Shown piece by piece: positions 7,304 through 15,563 of a stretch of DNA of 64,000 bases (its first letter is position 1; every line of letters begins with the position of its first letter). Source of the stretch: Streptomyces sp. CB02400 (GTDB lineage: Bacteria; Actinomycetota; Actinomycetes; Streptomycetales; Streptomycetaceae); NCBI RefSeq assembly GCF_001905725.1, contig NZ_LIWB01000009.1, positions 254,709 to 318,708 on the forward strand. Direction: 5' to 3'. A program made the position numbers and the translations under genes. A model generated the notes under the pieces. That model was not told where the DNA came from, did not search any database, and saw nothing but the letters and a program-made list of their open reading frames with translations.

Positions 7304-8428
7304 TCAGTCCGCCGGAGGCAGCTCGCCGGAGCCGCGGGTGATCAGCCGGGTGGGGAGCTCGATGCGCTCCGGGGCGAGCAGGGTGCCGTCCAACTGGCGG
7401 AACAGCCGCTCGGCCGCGGTCCGGCCGAGGGCCGCCGCGTCCTGGGCGACGACCGTGACGCCGGGCTGGAGCAGATCGGCGAGCTCGATGTCGTCGAAGC
7501 CGACCAGGGCGACCCGGCGGGTGTGCCCGGCCAGCACCCGGATCACGGTGACCGTCACCCGGTTGTTGCCCGTGAAGATCGCGGTGACCGGGTCCGGTCC
7601 TGAGAGCATCTCCTCGGCCGCCCGGCGCACCCGCTCCGGGTCGGTGACGCCCAGCGACATCCAGGAGTCCGCCACCGTTATCCCCGCGTCCTCCATGGCG
7701 GTCCGGTAGCCGCGCAACCGCTCGGCCGCGGTGTGGATGCGGGGCATGTCGCCGATGAAGCCGATCCTGCGGTGACCGTGCGCGATCAGGTGGCTCACGC
7801 CGTCGTGGGCACCGCCGTAGTTGTCCGACACGACGACGTCCGCGTCGATGTGCCCGGCCGGACGGTCCACGAAGACGGTGGCGACGCCCGCCTTGATCTC
7901 CGGCTCCAGATAGCGGTGGTCGTCGCCGGCCGGGATCACCACCAGACCGTCCACCCGCCGGGCGCACAGGGCCAGCACCAGTTCCTGCTCGCGGTCGGCG
8001 TCCTCCGCGCTGGAGCCGTTGATCAGCAGGGCGCCGTGCGCGCGGGCCACCTCCTCGACCGCCCGGCTCAGCGGTCCGTAGAACGGGTCCGCGAGGTCCT
8101 CCAGGACCAGACCGATGCTGGCGGTGCGGCCCTTGCGCAGCACGCGGGCACTGTCGTTGCGGCGGAAGCCGAGCGCCTCGATCGCCTCCTGGACGCGGCG
8201 CTCCGTCTCCGGCGTGACACCGGGCTCGCCGTTGACCACGCGGGAGACCGTCTTGAGCCCGACCCCGGCACGCGCGGCCACGTCCTTCATCGTCGGACGG
8301 TTGCCGTAACGGGTCCCTGGGATGCGGTCGGTGCGGCGGGTCGTCTCCGGCACGGTGCGGTGTCCTGTCCTGTCGGCCACGGGGATGCGTAGGTCCATGG
8401 GCTTGTATGAGGATGTGGCGTCGAGCAT
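7304..8428 (-). CDS. LacI family transcriptional regulator
   Basis: This repressor has the canonical N-terminal HTH (TMKDVAARAGVGLKTVSRVVNG at about 46-67) and a periplasmic-binding-protein-like sugar domain. Numbered from ATG 8428 it is 374 aa with an unusually long 45-residue lead-in. A second ATG at 8398 is also possible and no good ribosome site marks either, so the start is uncertain. It is divergent from the ROK kinase with a LacI box between them, implying control of both directions by a sugar ligand. Confidence 0.9.
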   Translation of the reverse strand: MLDATSSYKPMDLRIPVADRTGHRTVPETTRRTDRIPGTRYGNRPTMKDVAARAGVGLKTVSRVVNGEPGVTPETERRVQEAIEALGFRRNDSARVLRKGRTASIGLVLEDLADPFYGPLSRAVEEVARAHGALLINGSSAEDADREQELVLALCARRVDGLVVIPAGDDHRYLEPEIKAGVATVFVDRPAGHIDADVVVSDNYGGAHDGVSHLIAHGHRRIGFIGDMPRIHTAAERLRGYRTAMEDAGITVADSWMSLGVTDPERVRRAAEEMLSGPDPVTAIFTGNNRVTVTVIRVLAGHTRRVALVGFDDIELADLLQPGVTVVAQDAAALGRTAAERLFRQLDGTLLAPERIELPTRLITRGSGELPPAD

Positions 8429-8436
8429 AGAGCCTG

Positions 8437-8448
8437 GACAACGTTGTC
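8437..8448. promoter_or_regulatory. LacI-type operator GACAACGTTGTC
   Basis: This perfect 12-bp palindrome with a central CG step lies nine bases from the LacI start and 147 nt before the ROK gene. Related half-sites (GACA...TGTCC) occur just downstream at about 8459-8470. The arrangement fits autorepression plus control of the kinase gene. Confidence 0.75.
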
Positions 8449-8595
8449 AGGCTCGGGGGACACTGTCCAACGCGCACTCCGGCCCGCACTTCGCCGCACG
8501 ATCGGGCCGTTGCTCGTGCTCCATGTGTTGCCTCGTGGTCGCACATGGTCGTTCTCGGCGATTTTCTGATGTTTCAACGGGGAGATCCGACACTG

Positions 8596-9549
8596 ATGCA
8601 CACCGACCTCGTGGCCGCGCTCGACATCGGCGGTACCAAGATCGCCGGCGCGCTGGTGGACGGCCAGGGCCGGATCCTGGTCCGCGCCCAGCGGCCGACG
8701 CCCGCGCAGGAGAACGGTGAGACCGTGATGCGGGCGGTCGAGACGGCGCTCGGTGAGCTCACCGCGTCCCCGCTGTGGCACCGTGCCGGCGCGGTGGGCA
8801 TCGGCAGCGCCGGCCCCGTGGACGCCTCCGCCGGCACGGTGAGCCCGGTCAACGTGCCCGGCTGGCGCGACTACCCGCTCGTCGCCCGGGTCCGGGACGC
8901 GGCCGGGGGCCTGCCCGTGGAGCTGATCGGCGACGGGGTGGCGATCACGGCCGCCGAGCACTGGCAGGGCGCCGCCCGCGGCCACGACAACGCGCTGTGC
9001 ATGGTCGTCTCGACCGGGGTCGGCGGCGGCCTGGTGCTCGGCGGCCGGCTGCACCCCGGACCCACCGGCAACGCCGGCCACATCGGTCACATCAGCGTGG
9101 ACCTCGACGGCGACCTGTGCCCGTGCGGTTCGCGCGGCTGTGTGGAGCGCATCGCGAGCGGCCCCAACATCGCCCGCCGCGCCCTGGACAACGGCTGGCG
9201 TCCCGGCCCGGACGGCGACACCTCCGCCGCCGCGGTGGCCGCCGCCGCCCGGGCCGGGGATCCGGTGGCCGTGGCGTCCTTCGAGCGGGCGGCCAGGGCG
9301 CTGGCCGCCGGGATCGCGGCCACCGCGACACTCGTCGAGATCGACATCGCCGTGATCGGCGGGGGCGTGGGCAAGGCGGGCGAGGTCCTCTTCGCCCCTC
9401 TCCGCAAGGCCCTCACCGAGTACGCCACCCTGTCCTTCGTCCAGCGCCTCGCCGTGACCCCGGCCCTGATGGGCACGGACGCGGGCCTGGTGGGCGCGGC
9501 GGCGGCAGCACTGGCGGGCAGGACGGACACGGCGGTGGCGGGGGTCTGA
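8596..9549 (+). CDS. ROK family sugar kinase (glucokinase/N-acetyl-sugar kinase type)
   Basis: The 317-aa product phosphorylates a hexose or amino sugar with ATP. The phosphate-binding LDIGGTKIAGALVD opens the protein, GVGGGLVLGGRLHPG marks the sugar site, and CPCGSRGCVE is the ROK zinc motif. It lacks the HTH of ROK repressors, so it is an enzyme. ATG 8596 follows GGGGAG at 8579-8584; an in-frame ATG at 8569 lacks support. Its partner is the divergent LacI repressor. Confidence 0.9.
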   Translation: MHTDLVAALDIGGTKIAGALVDGQGRILVRAQRPTPAQENGETVMRAVETALGELTASPLWHRAGAVGIGSAGPVDASAGTVSPVNVPGWRDYPLVARVRDAAGGLPVELIGDGVAITAAEHWQGAARGHDNALCMVVSTGVGGGLVLGGRLHPGPTGNAGHIGHISVDLDGDLCPCGSRGCVERIASGPNIARRALDNGWRPGPDGDTSAAAVAAAARAGDPVAVASFERAARALAAGIAATATLVEIDIAVIGGGVGKAGEVLFAPLRKALTEYATLSFVQRLAVTPALMGTDAGLVGAAAAALAGRTDTAVAGV

Positions 9550-9624
9550 GGGCCGCGGGACGGCGGGCGGTCGGGCCCGGGAACCCGCGCGTGACCTCGG
9601 GGCCGCTCCGCCGGTTGAACCGGT

Positions 9625-9816
9625 ATGAAGAAGCGCAGCATGCTGGCCATCGCCTCCCTCGCCACCGGTTTCGTCGTCGCGGCCGTCACCCCGTCGCACG
9701 CGGTCGCCGACGGTGTCGCCCCGCTCGGCGTCGACGACACCCTCAGCACCCTCGACCGGACCGTCGCCGAGGGCAACACCCTGGACCTGGACACCGACCG
9801 GGGTGACAAGGCCTGA
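9625..9816 (+). CDS. Small secreted peptide
   Basis: The 63-aa product has a classic Sec signal (MKKR, a hydrophobic core to about residue 24, then SHAVA) leaving a mature acidic peptide of about 35 residues. No cysteines or known domain are seen. It is monocistronic and followed by a strong terminator. Function unknown. Confidence 0.75.
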   Translation: MKKRSMLAIASLATGFVVAAVTPSHAVADGVAPLGVDDTLSTLDRTVAEGNTLDLDTDRGDKA

Positions 9817-9837
9817 CGAGCCCCACGGCGCGGCCGT

Positions 9838-9879
9838 ACGGCGCCGGCGCCCCTGTCTTCCAGGGGGCGCCGGCGCCGT
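9838..9879 (+). terminator. Terminator hairpin after the small secreted peptide gene
   Basis: A 16-bp stem (9838-9853 with 9864-9879) closes a roughly 10-nt loop. It starts 21 nt after the stop codon. Confidence 0.85.
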
Positions 9880-9962
9880 TCTCGTGCGTTCTCTCCCGGA
9901 TCTGGTTTCCGTGGCAGGGTGGAGCGGGCAAGCCACAGGGGGCCAACAGAAGAGGGGGAAAC

Positions 9963-11003
9963 GTGATCGTCTGGGTCAACGGCACGTTCGGTGCGGGAAA
10001 GACCACCACCGCGCGCGAACTGATCGAGCTGATCCCGAACAGCACGCTCTTCGACCCCGAGGTCATCGGCGGAGCACTGGAGCGGCTGCTCCCGCCCAAA
10101 CGCCTCGCCGAGGTCGGCGACTTCCAGGACCTCCCGATCTGGCGACGACTCGTGATCGACACGGCGGCCGCGATGCTCGCCGAGCTCGGCGGGACCCTCG
10201 TGGTCCCCATGACCCTGCTGCGCCAGGAGTACCGCGACGAGATCTTCGGCGGGCTCGCCGCCCGGCGCATACCGGTGAGGCATGTCCTCCTCGCCCCGGC
10301 GGAAACGATCCTGCGCGAGCGCATAGCCGCCCGTGAGGTCCCGGCGGACCTCCCCGACGGCGAGATACGCGTCCGGCAATGGTCGTACGACCACATCGAA
10401 CCGTACAAGGCGGCCCTCGCCGCCTGGCTCACCGCCGACGCCTACCCGGTCGACAGCGGGACCCTCAGCCCCTACGAGACCGCCCTGCGGATAGCCGAGG
10501 CGGTCGGCAGCGGGGAGGCGCCGGCCTGCGACATCGTGCAGACGCCCGAGCCCACCGCCGAGACGGTCGCCGCCGGTGTGCTGCTCTTCGACGAGCAGGA
10601 CCGGGTGCTGCTCGTCGACCCGACCTACAAGCCGGGCTGGGAGTTCCCGGGCGGGGTCGTGGAACGCGGCGAGGCCCCCGCGCGCGCGGGCATGCGCGAG
10701 GTCGCCGAGGAGACCGGGATCCGCCTCGACGACGTACCGGCGCTCCTCGTCGTCGACTGGGAGCCGCCCGCGCCGCCCGGATTCGGCGGCCTGCGGCTGC
10801 TCTTCGACGGCGGCCGTCTCGACTCCGCGACTGCCGGACGCCTCCTGCTGCCCGGCCCGGAACTGCGCGGCTGGCGCTTCGCCTCCGAGGCCGAGGCCGC
10901 CGATCTGCTGCCCCCGGTCCGCTACGAACGGCTGCGGCGGGCCCTGCGGGCACGGGAACGCGGGAAGGCGATGTACCTGGAGGCCGGAGTGCCGGTCGGC
11001 TGA
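9963..11003 (+). CDS. P-loop kinase-like ATPase fused to a NUDIX hydrolase
   Basis: The 346-aa protein has two domains. Residues 1-180 form a small P-loop kinase-like module with Walker A GTFGAGKTTTA at 7-17, resembling adenylylsulfate or chloramphenicol kinases. Residues 195-330 form a NUDIX domain with a full box GGVVERGE...REVAEETGI. GTG 9963 follows GAGGGGG. The fusion implies that phosphorylation and pyrophosphohydrolysis act on linked nucleotide-like substrates, or that one domain repairs the other's substrate. Substrate unknown. Confidence 0.85.
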   Translation: MIVWVNGTFGAGKTTTARELIELIPNSTLFDPEVIGGALERLLPPKRLAEVGDFQDLPIWRRLVIDTAAAMLAELGGTLVVPMTLLRQEYRDEIFGGLAARRIPVRHVLLAPAETILRERIAAREVPADLPDGEIRVRQWSYDHIEPYKAALAAWLTADAYPVDSGTLSPYETALRIAEAVGSGEAPACDIVQTPEPTAETVAAGVLLFDEQDRVLLVDPTYKPGWEFPGGVVERGEAPARAGMREVAEETGIRLDDVPALLVVDWEPPAPPGFGGLRLLFDGGRLDSATAGRLLLPGPELRGWRFASEAEAADLLPPVRYERLRRALRARERGKAMYLEAGVPVG

Positions 11004-11189
11004 GCCCGGACCGGCGGACGCCCCTCACCGGCCCGCCGCCGGCCGGGGCCGAACACACCCGGCAGTACGGTGCCGTCGACGGGCGGGGTGCCCGAGGCGG
11101 ACGGCGCGGCCTCTTCCCTTCGGGAGAGTCCGAACGCTCAGCCGTGTCAGGGAGTTGTCCGTCTTGGGCAGGGCAGGGCAGGGTCCCGC

Positions 11190-11233
11190 CCGTGGTCCGT
11201 CGCTCTGCCCGCGGGCAGAGCGACGGACCACGG
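11190..11233. terminator. 44-bp perfect palindrome, probable bidirectional terminator
   Basis: Arms of 22 nt (11190-11211 and 11212-11233) are fully complementary with no spacer. It ends three bases from the stop of the minus-strand dipeptidase gene and lies 187 nt past the kinase-NUDIX gene. It is preceded by short GGGCA direct repeats at 11166-11183. The rest of 11004-11189 holds nothing I can call. Confidence 0.75.
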
Positions 11234-11236
11234 CGA

Positions 11237-12598
11237 TCAGCTCGCGCCGGACGCGTAGTTGCGCAGGAACAGCGCCTCCGTGACCGACAGCCGCTCGAGC
11301 TCGTCGGGAGACACGCTCTCGTTCACCGCGTGGATCTGCGCCTCCGGCTCGCTCAGGCCGATGAGCAGGATCTCCGCCTTCGGGTAGAGGGCGGCGAGGG
11401 TGTTGCACAGCGGGATCGAGCCGCCCTGGCCGGCGTACTGCATCTCCTGCCCCGGGTACGCCACCGCCATCGCGTCGGCCATGGCCTGGTAGGCCGGGCT
11501 GGTGGTGTCCGCGCGGAACGCCTGCCCCTGGCCGATCTGTTCGGTGCTCACCCGCGCACCCCACGGCGTGTGAGCCTCCACGTGCGCCCGGAGGAGCTTC
11601 GTCGCCTCGGCCGCGTCGACGCCCGGCGGCACCCGCAGGCTGATCAGCGCGCGGGCGCTCGCCTGCACCGACGGCGTGGCGCCGACCACCGGCGGGCAGT
11701 CGATGCCGAGCACGGTCACCGCCGGGCGCGCCCAGATGCGGTCGGCGACCGTGCCGGAACCGATCAGTTCCACACCGTCCAGCACCTTGGCGTCCATGCG
11801 GAACTGCTCGTCGTCGTACTGCAGTCCGTCCCACGCCTCGTCGCCGGCCAGCCCGTCGACGGTCGTGCTGCCGTCCTCGGCGCGCAGCGAGTCCAGTACG
11901 CGGACGAGCGCGGCCAGCGCGTCGGGCGCGGCCCCGCCGAACTGGCCGGAGTGCAGGTTGCCCGCCAGGGTGTCGACCTGCACCCGGACGAGCGTCATGC
12001 CGCGCAGGGTGGAGGTGACCGTCGGCAGACCGGCGCGGAAGTTGCCCGCGTCGCCGATCACGATCGTGTCGGCCGTCAGCAGGTCGGGGTGGTCCTCGGC
12101 GTACCGCTCCAGGCCGCCGGTGCCCTGCTCCTCCGAACCCTCGGCGATCACCTTGACGTGCACCGGTATGCCGCCGTTCGCCTTCAGCGCCCGCAGCGCC
12201 AGCAGGTGCATGATCACGCCGCCCTTGCAGTCGGCGGCCCCGCGCCCGTACCAGCGGCCGTCGCGCTCGGTCAGCTCGAAGGGCGGGGTGGCCCAGCCGG
12301 CCTCGTCCAGCGGCGGCTGCACGTCGTAGTGCGCGTACAGCAGCACGGTCTTGGCGCCCTCCGGGCCCGGCAGGCAGCCGTACACCGACTGCGTGCCGTC
12401 CGGGGTGTCGAGCAGCGCCACGTCCTGGAAGCCCTCGGCGGTGAGCGCGTCGGCGATCCACCGCGCGGCGCCCTCGCTCTCCTCGCGCGGGAACTGGCCG
12501 AAGTCCGCCACCGACTTGAAGGCCACCAGCTCGGTGAGCTCCTCCTTCGCCCTGGGCATCAGCGAGGCGACGGTCGCGGCGACCGGATTCGACGACAT
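11237..12598 (-). CDS. M20 family metallopeptidase (dipeptidase)
   Basis: This 453-aa di-zinc exopeptidase hydrolyses dipeptides or related amides in the cytoplasm. Metal and catalytic motifs are visible: LLYAHYDVQPP, GRGAADCKGG, and EGSEEQGTGGL with the paired glutamates. A dimerisation insert sits in the middle (about 205-315). ATG 12598 follows AAGGAGC on the minus strand. No signal peptide is present. It resembles carnosinase-type family members that are common in streptomycetes. Substrate unknown. Confidence 0.92.
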   Translation of the reverse strand: MSSNPVAATVASLMPRAKEELTELVAFKSVADFGQFPREESEGAARWIADALTAEGFQDVALLDTPDGTQSVYGCLPGPEGAKTVLLYAHYDVQPPLDEAGWATPPFELTERDGRWYGRGAADCKGGVIMHLLALRALKANGGIPVHVKVIAEGSEEQGTGGLERYAEDHPDLLTADTIVIGDAGNFRAGLPTVTSTLRGMTLVRVQVDTLAGNLHSGQFGGAAPDALAALVRVLDSLRAEDGSTTVDGLAGDEAWDGLQYDDEQFRMDAKVLDGVELIGSGTVADRIWARPAVTVLGIDCPPVVGATPSVQASARALISLRVPPGVDAAEATKLLRAHVEAHTPWGARVSTEQIGQGQAFRADTTSPAYQAMADAMAVAYPGQEMQYAGQGGSIPLCNTLAALYPKAEILLIGLSEPEAQIHAVNESVSPDELERLSVTEALFLRNYASGAS

Positions 12599-12793
12599 GG
12601 GCACGCTCCTTGTGGGTGCGACGTTGGAACTTCTGCGTACTTCTTTGTACGAGATGATCGTGCGGTGTGCGTGAGGACCCGTGTACGGGGCACTTACGCC
12701 GCCGATCCTCCCACAGTGGTCCGAGGTGATCGCCGCCGTAGGATGCGGGAGGACATCAGCGGCAGGCGGCTGGATCGGGAGCAGTAGACCATC

Positions 12794-14026
12794 GTGAGCA
12801 GCGAGAACTCTTCGGCGGACGACGTACAGCAGGTGTGGGACGTCGTCGTGGTGGGCGCGGGACCCGCGGGGGCCTCGGCCGCCTACGCGGCGGCGGTCGC
12901 GGGGCGGCGCGTGCTGTTGCTGGAGAAGGCGGAGCTGCCGCGCTACAAAACGTGCGGCGGCGGCATCATCGGCCCCTCCCGTGACTCGCTCCCTCCCGGC
13001 TTCGAGCTTCCGTTCAAGGACCGGGTGCACGCGGTGACGTTCTCCCACAACGGCCGCTTCACCCGTACCCGCCGCTCCCGGCAGATGCTGTTCGGGCTGA
13101 TCAACCGGCCCGAGTTCGACCAGCAGCTCGTGGAGCACGCGCAGAAGGCGGGCGCCGAGCTGCGCACCGGCGTCGCCGTGCAGCGGGTGGAGCAGCACGG
13201 CTCTGCCGTACCGGACCGGCGCACGGTCGCCGTCGTCCTGCAGGGCGGCGAGACGGTGCTGGCGCGGGCCGTGGTCGGCGCGGACGGCAGCGCGGGCCGC
13301 ATAGGGGCCCACGTCGGCGTCAAGCTGGACCAGGTCGACCTGGGCCTGGAGGCGGAGATCCCGGTGCCGGAGACGGTCGCCGAGGACTGGAAGGGGCGGG
13401 TGCTCATCGACTGGGGCCCGATGCCCGGCAGTTACGGCTGGGTCTTCCCCAAGGGCGACACGCTCACCGTCGGTGTGATCTCTCGGCGGGGTGAAGGCGC
13501 CGCGACCAAGCGCTACTTGGAGGACTTCATCGGGCGGCTCGGCCTCGCCGGCTTCGAACCGAGCATCTCCTCCGGCCACTTGACCCGCTGTCGCGCCGAC
13601 GACTCGCCGCTGTCGCGCGGCCGGGTGCTGGTGTGCGGGGACGCGGCGGGGCTGCTGGAGCCGTGGACCCGCGAGGGCATCTCCTTCGCGCTGCGCTCGG
13701 GCCGGCTGGCGGGGGAGTGGGCGGTGCGGATCGCCGAGGCGCACGACGCCGTGGACACGCGCCGGCAGGCGCTGAACTACGCCTTCGCCGTCAAGGCGGG
13801 GCTCGGCGTGGAGATGAGCGTCGGCAAGCGGATGCTGGCCGCGTTCGAACGGCGTCCGGGGGTGTTCCACGCGGTCCTCACCGGTTTCCGCCCGGCGTGG
13901 AAGGCGTTCAAGGACATCACGCAGGGCTCGACGACGCTCGGCGAGCTGGTCCGCACCCACCCGCTGGCGCACCGCGCGCTGATGGCGCTGGACCGGCGTC
14001 CCGCGGGCGACGAGGTCAGCTCCTGA
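12794..14026 (+). CDS. Geranylgeranyl reductase family FAD-dependent oxidoreductase
   Basis: This 410-aa flavoprotein is of the type that saturates isoprenoid double bonds or oxidises related lipids. It has an N-terminal FAD motif (VVVVGAGPAGASAAY), the family signature RYKTCGGGI, and the second FAD motif VLVCGDAAGLLEPWTREGISFA. It starts at GTG 12794 behind GGGAGCAG. Its 3' end overlaps the convergent nitroreductase gene by 11 bp. No isoprenoid synthase is nearby, so the substrate (quinone, carotenoid or lipid) is open. Confidence 0.9.
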   Translation: MSSENSSADDVQQVWDVVVVGAGPAGASAAYAAAVAGRRVLLLEKAELPRYKTCGGGIIGPSRDSLPPGFELPFKDRVHAVTFSHNGRFTRTRRSRQMLFGLINRPEFDQQLVEHAQKAGAELRTGVAVQRVEQHGSAVPDRRTVAVVLQGGETVLARAVVGADGSAGRIGAHVGVKLDQVDLGLEAEIPVPETVAEDWKGRVLIDWGPMPGSYGWVFPKGDTLTVGVISRRGEGAATKRYLEDFIGRLGLAGFEPSISSGHLTRCRADDSPLSRGRVLVCGDAAGLLEPWTREGISFALRSGRLAGEWAVRIAEAHDAVDTRRQALNYAFAVKAGLGVEMSVGKRMLAAFERRPGVFHAVLTGFRPAWKAFKDITQGSTTLGELVRTHPLAHRALMALDRRPAGDEVSS

Positions 14027-14471
14027 CCGTGATCCGGAAGACCGGGTGGTCGTGGGCGGCCGCGACGATCTCCTCGTCGGAGGACCGGGCGGTGACCCCC
14101 TGGAAGTACTGGTTCACCTCCCAGCCCCACTTCTCCAGGTAGGTCCGCAGGATCGGGAGCTTCTCCTCGTCGGGAAGCTCCACGGCGGTGAAGGCGCGGA
14201 CCTTGCGTCCCACGCGCAGTTCCCCGCCGCCGGCGGCGCGCATGTTGCGCACCCACTGGGAGTGACCGCGTGCCGAGACCAGGTACTGCCCGCCGTCGTG
14301 GGTGTGCGGGTTGACCGGGATGCGCTGCATCCGTCCGCTCTTGCGGCCGCGGACGGACATCTCCGCGGTTCCGGCGAGGCTGACGCCGTGTCGGGCCAGC
14401 CAGCCGATGACGCTGTTGAGCCGGATGGCCATGGGGCTGCCCTTGAGGTAGTACGGCGTGGACGACGACAT
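14016..14471 (-). CDS. Deazaflavin-dependent nitroreductase family protein (Ddn-like)
   Basis: The 151-aa protein belongs to the F420-dependent split-barrel family. Typical segments are GRKSGRMQRIPVNPHTHDGGQYLVSARGHSQWVRNMRAAGG and VGRKVRAFTAVELPDEEK, shown here in part. The family uses reduced F420 to reduce quinones or nitro compounds near the membrane. It is divergent from the TetR gene and its promoter lies against the dyad array, so it is the likely target of that regulator. Confidence 0.88.
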   Translation of the reverse strand: MSSSTPYYLKGSPMAIRLNSVIGWLARHGVSLAGTAEMSVRGRKSGRMQRIPVNPHTHDGGQYLVSARGHSQWVRNMRAAGGGELRVGRKVRAFTAVELPDEEKLPILRTYLEKWGWEVNQYFQGVTARSSDEEIVAAAHDHPVFRITVRS

Positions 14472-14498
14472 CGGTGACCCCCAGGTCGGAGTGGTGGC

Positions 14499-14532
14499 GA
14501 GAGCGCTGCTCTCTTTTGTGAGCGCTGCTCTC
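14499..14532. promoter_or_regulatory. Two dyad operators upstream of the nitroreductase gene
   Basis: GAGAGC-GCT-GCTCTC (14499-14513) is a perfect 15-bp dyad. A near-perfect copy with left arm GTGAGC lies at 14518-14532, exactly 19 bp on. They are 28-61 nt upstream of the nitroreductase start, in a position to block its promoter. Confidence 0.7.
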
Positions 14533-14573
14533 GCGGTGTGCCTTCAGTCTGCATGATGTCGGTGCGGCAAAGC

Positions 14574-14702
14574 AAGAGCACTGCTCTCGTTTTTGTGCGC
14601 CGCTCTTTTTTACGTGCGTCGCTCTCATTTGCGTACATCGCTCTCGCTTGCGCACGCCGATCTCGTCTGGGTGCACCGATCTCGTTTGTGTGCACTGCTC
14701 TG
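14574..14702. repeat. Seven-site array of a 15-bp dyad at exact 19-bp pitch
   Basis: Sites begin at 14574, 14593, 14612, 14631, 14650, 14669 and 14688. Each is a degenerate left arm (consensus NNGTGC or AAGAGC), three bases, then GCTCTC or GATCTC, with four T-rich bases between sites. The first is near-perfect (AAGAGC-ACT-GCTCTC). The array ends 22 nt before the TetR start. The period is not a multiple of three, so it is not a decayed coding repeat. Most simply it is a cooperative multi-site operator for the adjacent TetR protein (inference). Confidence 0.75.
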
Positions 14703-14724
14703 GATTCGTGGAACACTGGTCCGC

Positions 14725-15468
14725 ATGAGCAGCACCGCACATGGCGCCCGCGCCCGGGCCAGGATCGAAATCACCGCGGCCATCAAGGAAGAGGCCCGCA
14801 GACAGCTCGCGAAGGAGGGTGCCGTCAAGCTCTCGCTGCGGGCCGTCGCCCGCGAGCTCGGCATGGCCTCCTCCGCGCTCTACCGCTACTTCCCCAGCCG
14901 CGACGACCTGCTGACCGCGCTCATCATCGACGCCTACGACTCCCTCGGCGCGGCGGCCGAAGCGGCCCGGGACGCGGCCGCCGACGTCGGACCGGTGCGG
15001 CGCTGGACCGCCGTGTGCGAGGGCGTGCGCGGCTGGGCGCTCGGGCACCCGCACGAGTACGCGCTGATCTACGGCACACCGGTGCCCGGCTACACCGCGC
15101 CCGAGACGACCGTTCCGGCCGCCGCCCGCTCCGCCCTCGTCGCCATCGGCATCCTCCGCGACGCGCACCAGGGCCTCGGCCTCGCCAAGCCCCCGCTGCC
15201 GGCCGAGCTGAGGCCCGAGGCCGTGCGCATGGCCGCCGACCTCGCCCCCGACCTGCCGCCCGAGGTGGTGGCGACGATGGTGGCCGCCTGGGCCCAGCTG
15301 TTCGGGCTGATCGGGTTCGAGCTGTTCGGGCAGTTCAACCGGGTGGTGGAGGACCGCGACACGTTCTTCCGCCACGCGGTGGGACAGCTCGCGCACACCG
15401 TGGGTCTGGTGTACCCGCAGCAGGGTCCCGTGGCCACGCCGGGCGGGCCCGCCGCCGAGTCGTCGTAG
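14725..15468 (+). CDS. TetR/AcrR family transcriptional regulator
   Basis: This 247-aa protein has an N-terminal HTH (LSLRAVARELGMASSALYRYFPSRDDLL, about 33-60) and a C-terminal domain of the WHG/TetR_C type with GWALGHPHEYALIYGTPVPGY. ATG 14725 is preferred over upstream in-frame ATGs because those lie inside the repeat array. It is divergent from the nitroreductase gene and most likely binds the dyads between them, regulating both genes. Confidence 0.92.
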   Translation: MSSTAHGARARARIEITAAIKEEARRQLAKEGAVKLSLRAVARELGMASSALYRYFPSRDDLLTALIIDAYDSLGAAAEAARDAAADVGPVRRWTAVCEGVRGWALGHPHEYALIYGTPVPGYTAPETTVPAAARSALVAIGILRDAHQGLGLAKPPLPAELRPEAVRMAADLAPDLPPEVVATMVAAWAQLFGLIGFELFGQFNRVVEDRDTFFRHAVGQLAHTVGLVYPQQGPVATPGGPAAESS

Positions 15469-15563
15469 GAGGCAGGGCGGACGGGCGTACTCCGCCGGGA
15501 GTACGTGTGACCACCACGCCGGGCTGACGTCGCACCGGGCGCCCGGCGTCTAGCGTGACGGAC

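Noticed and set aside
11237..13972. Extending the dipeptidase upstream to a 911-residue protein
   Set aside because: The extra 458 residues are antisense to the geranylgeranyl reductase gene and lack any domain; a good ribosome site precedes ATG 12598.
14574..14702. CRISPR array
   Set aside because: Repeats are contiguous 19-bp units with 4-nt spacers and degenerate arms, and no cas genes exist. It fits an operator array.
12794..14724. Isoprenoid biosynthetic cluster around the geranylgeranyl reductase
   Set aside because: No prenyltransferase, cyclase or phytoene gene is nearby; the neighbours are a dipeptidase and a Ddn-like protein with its own regulator.
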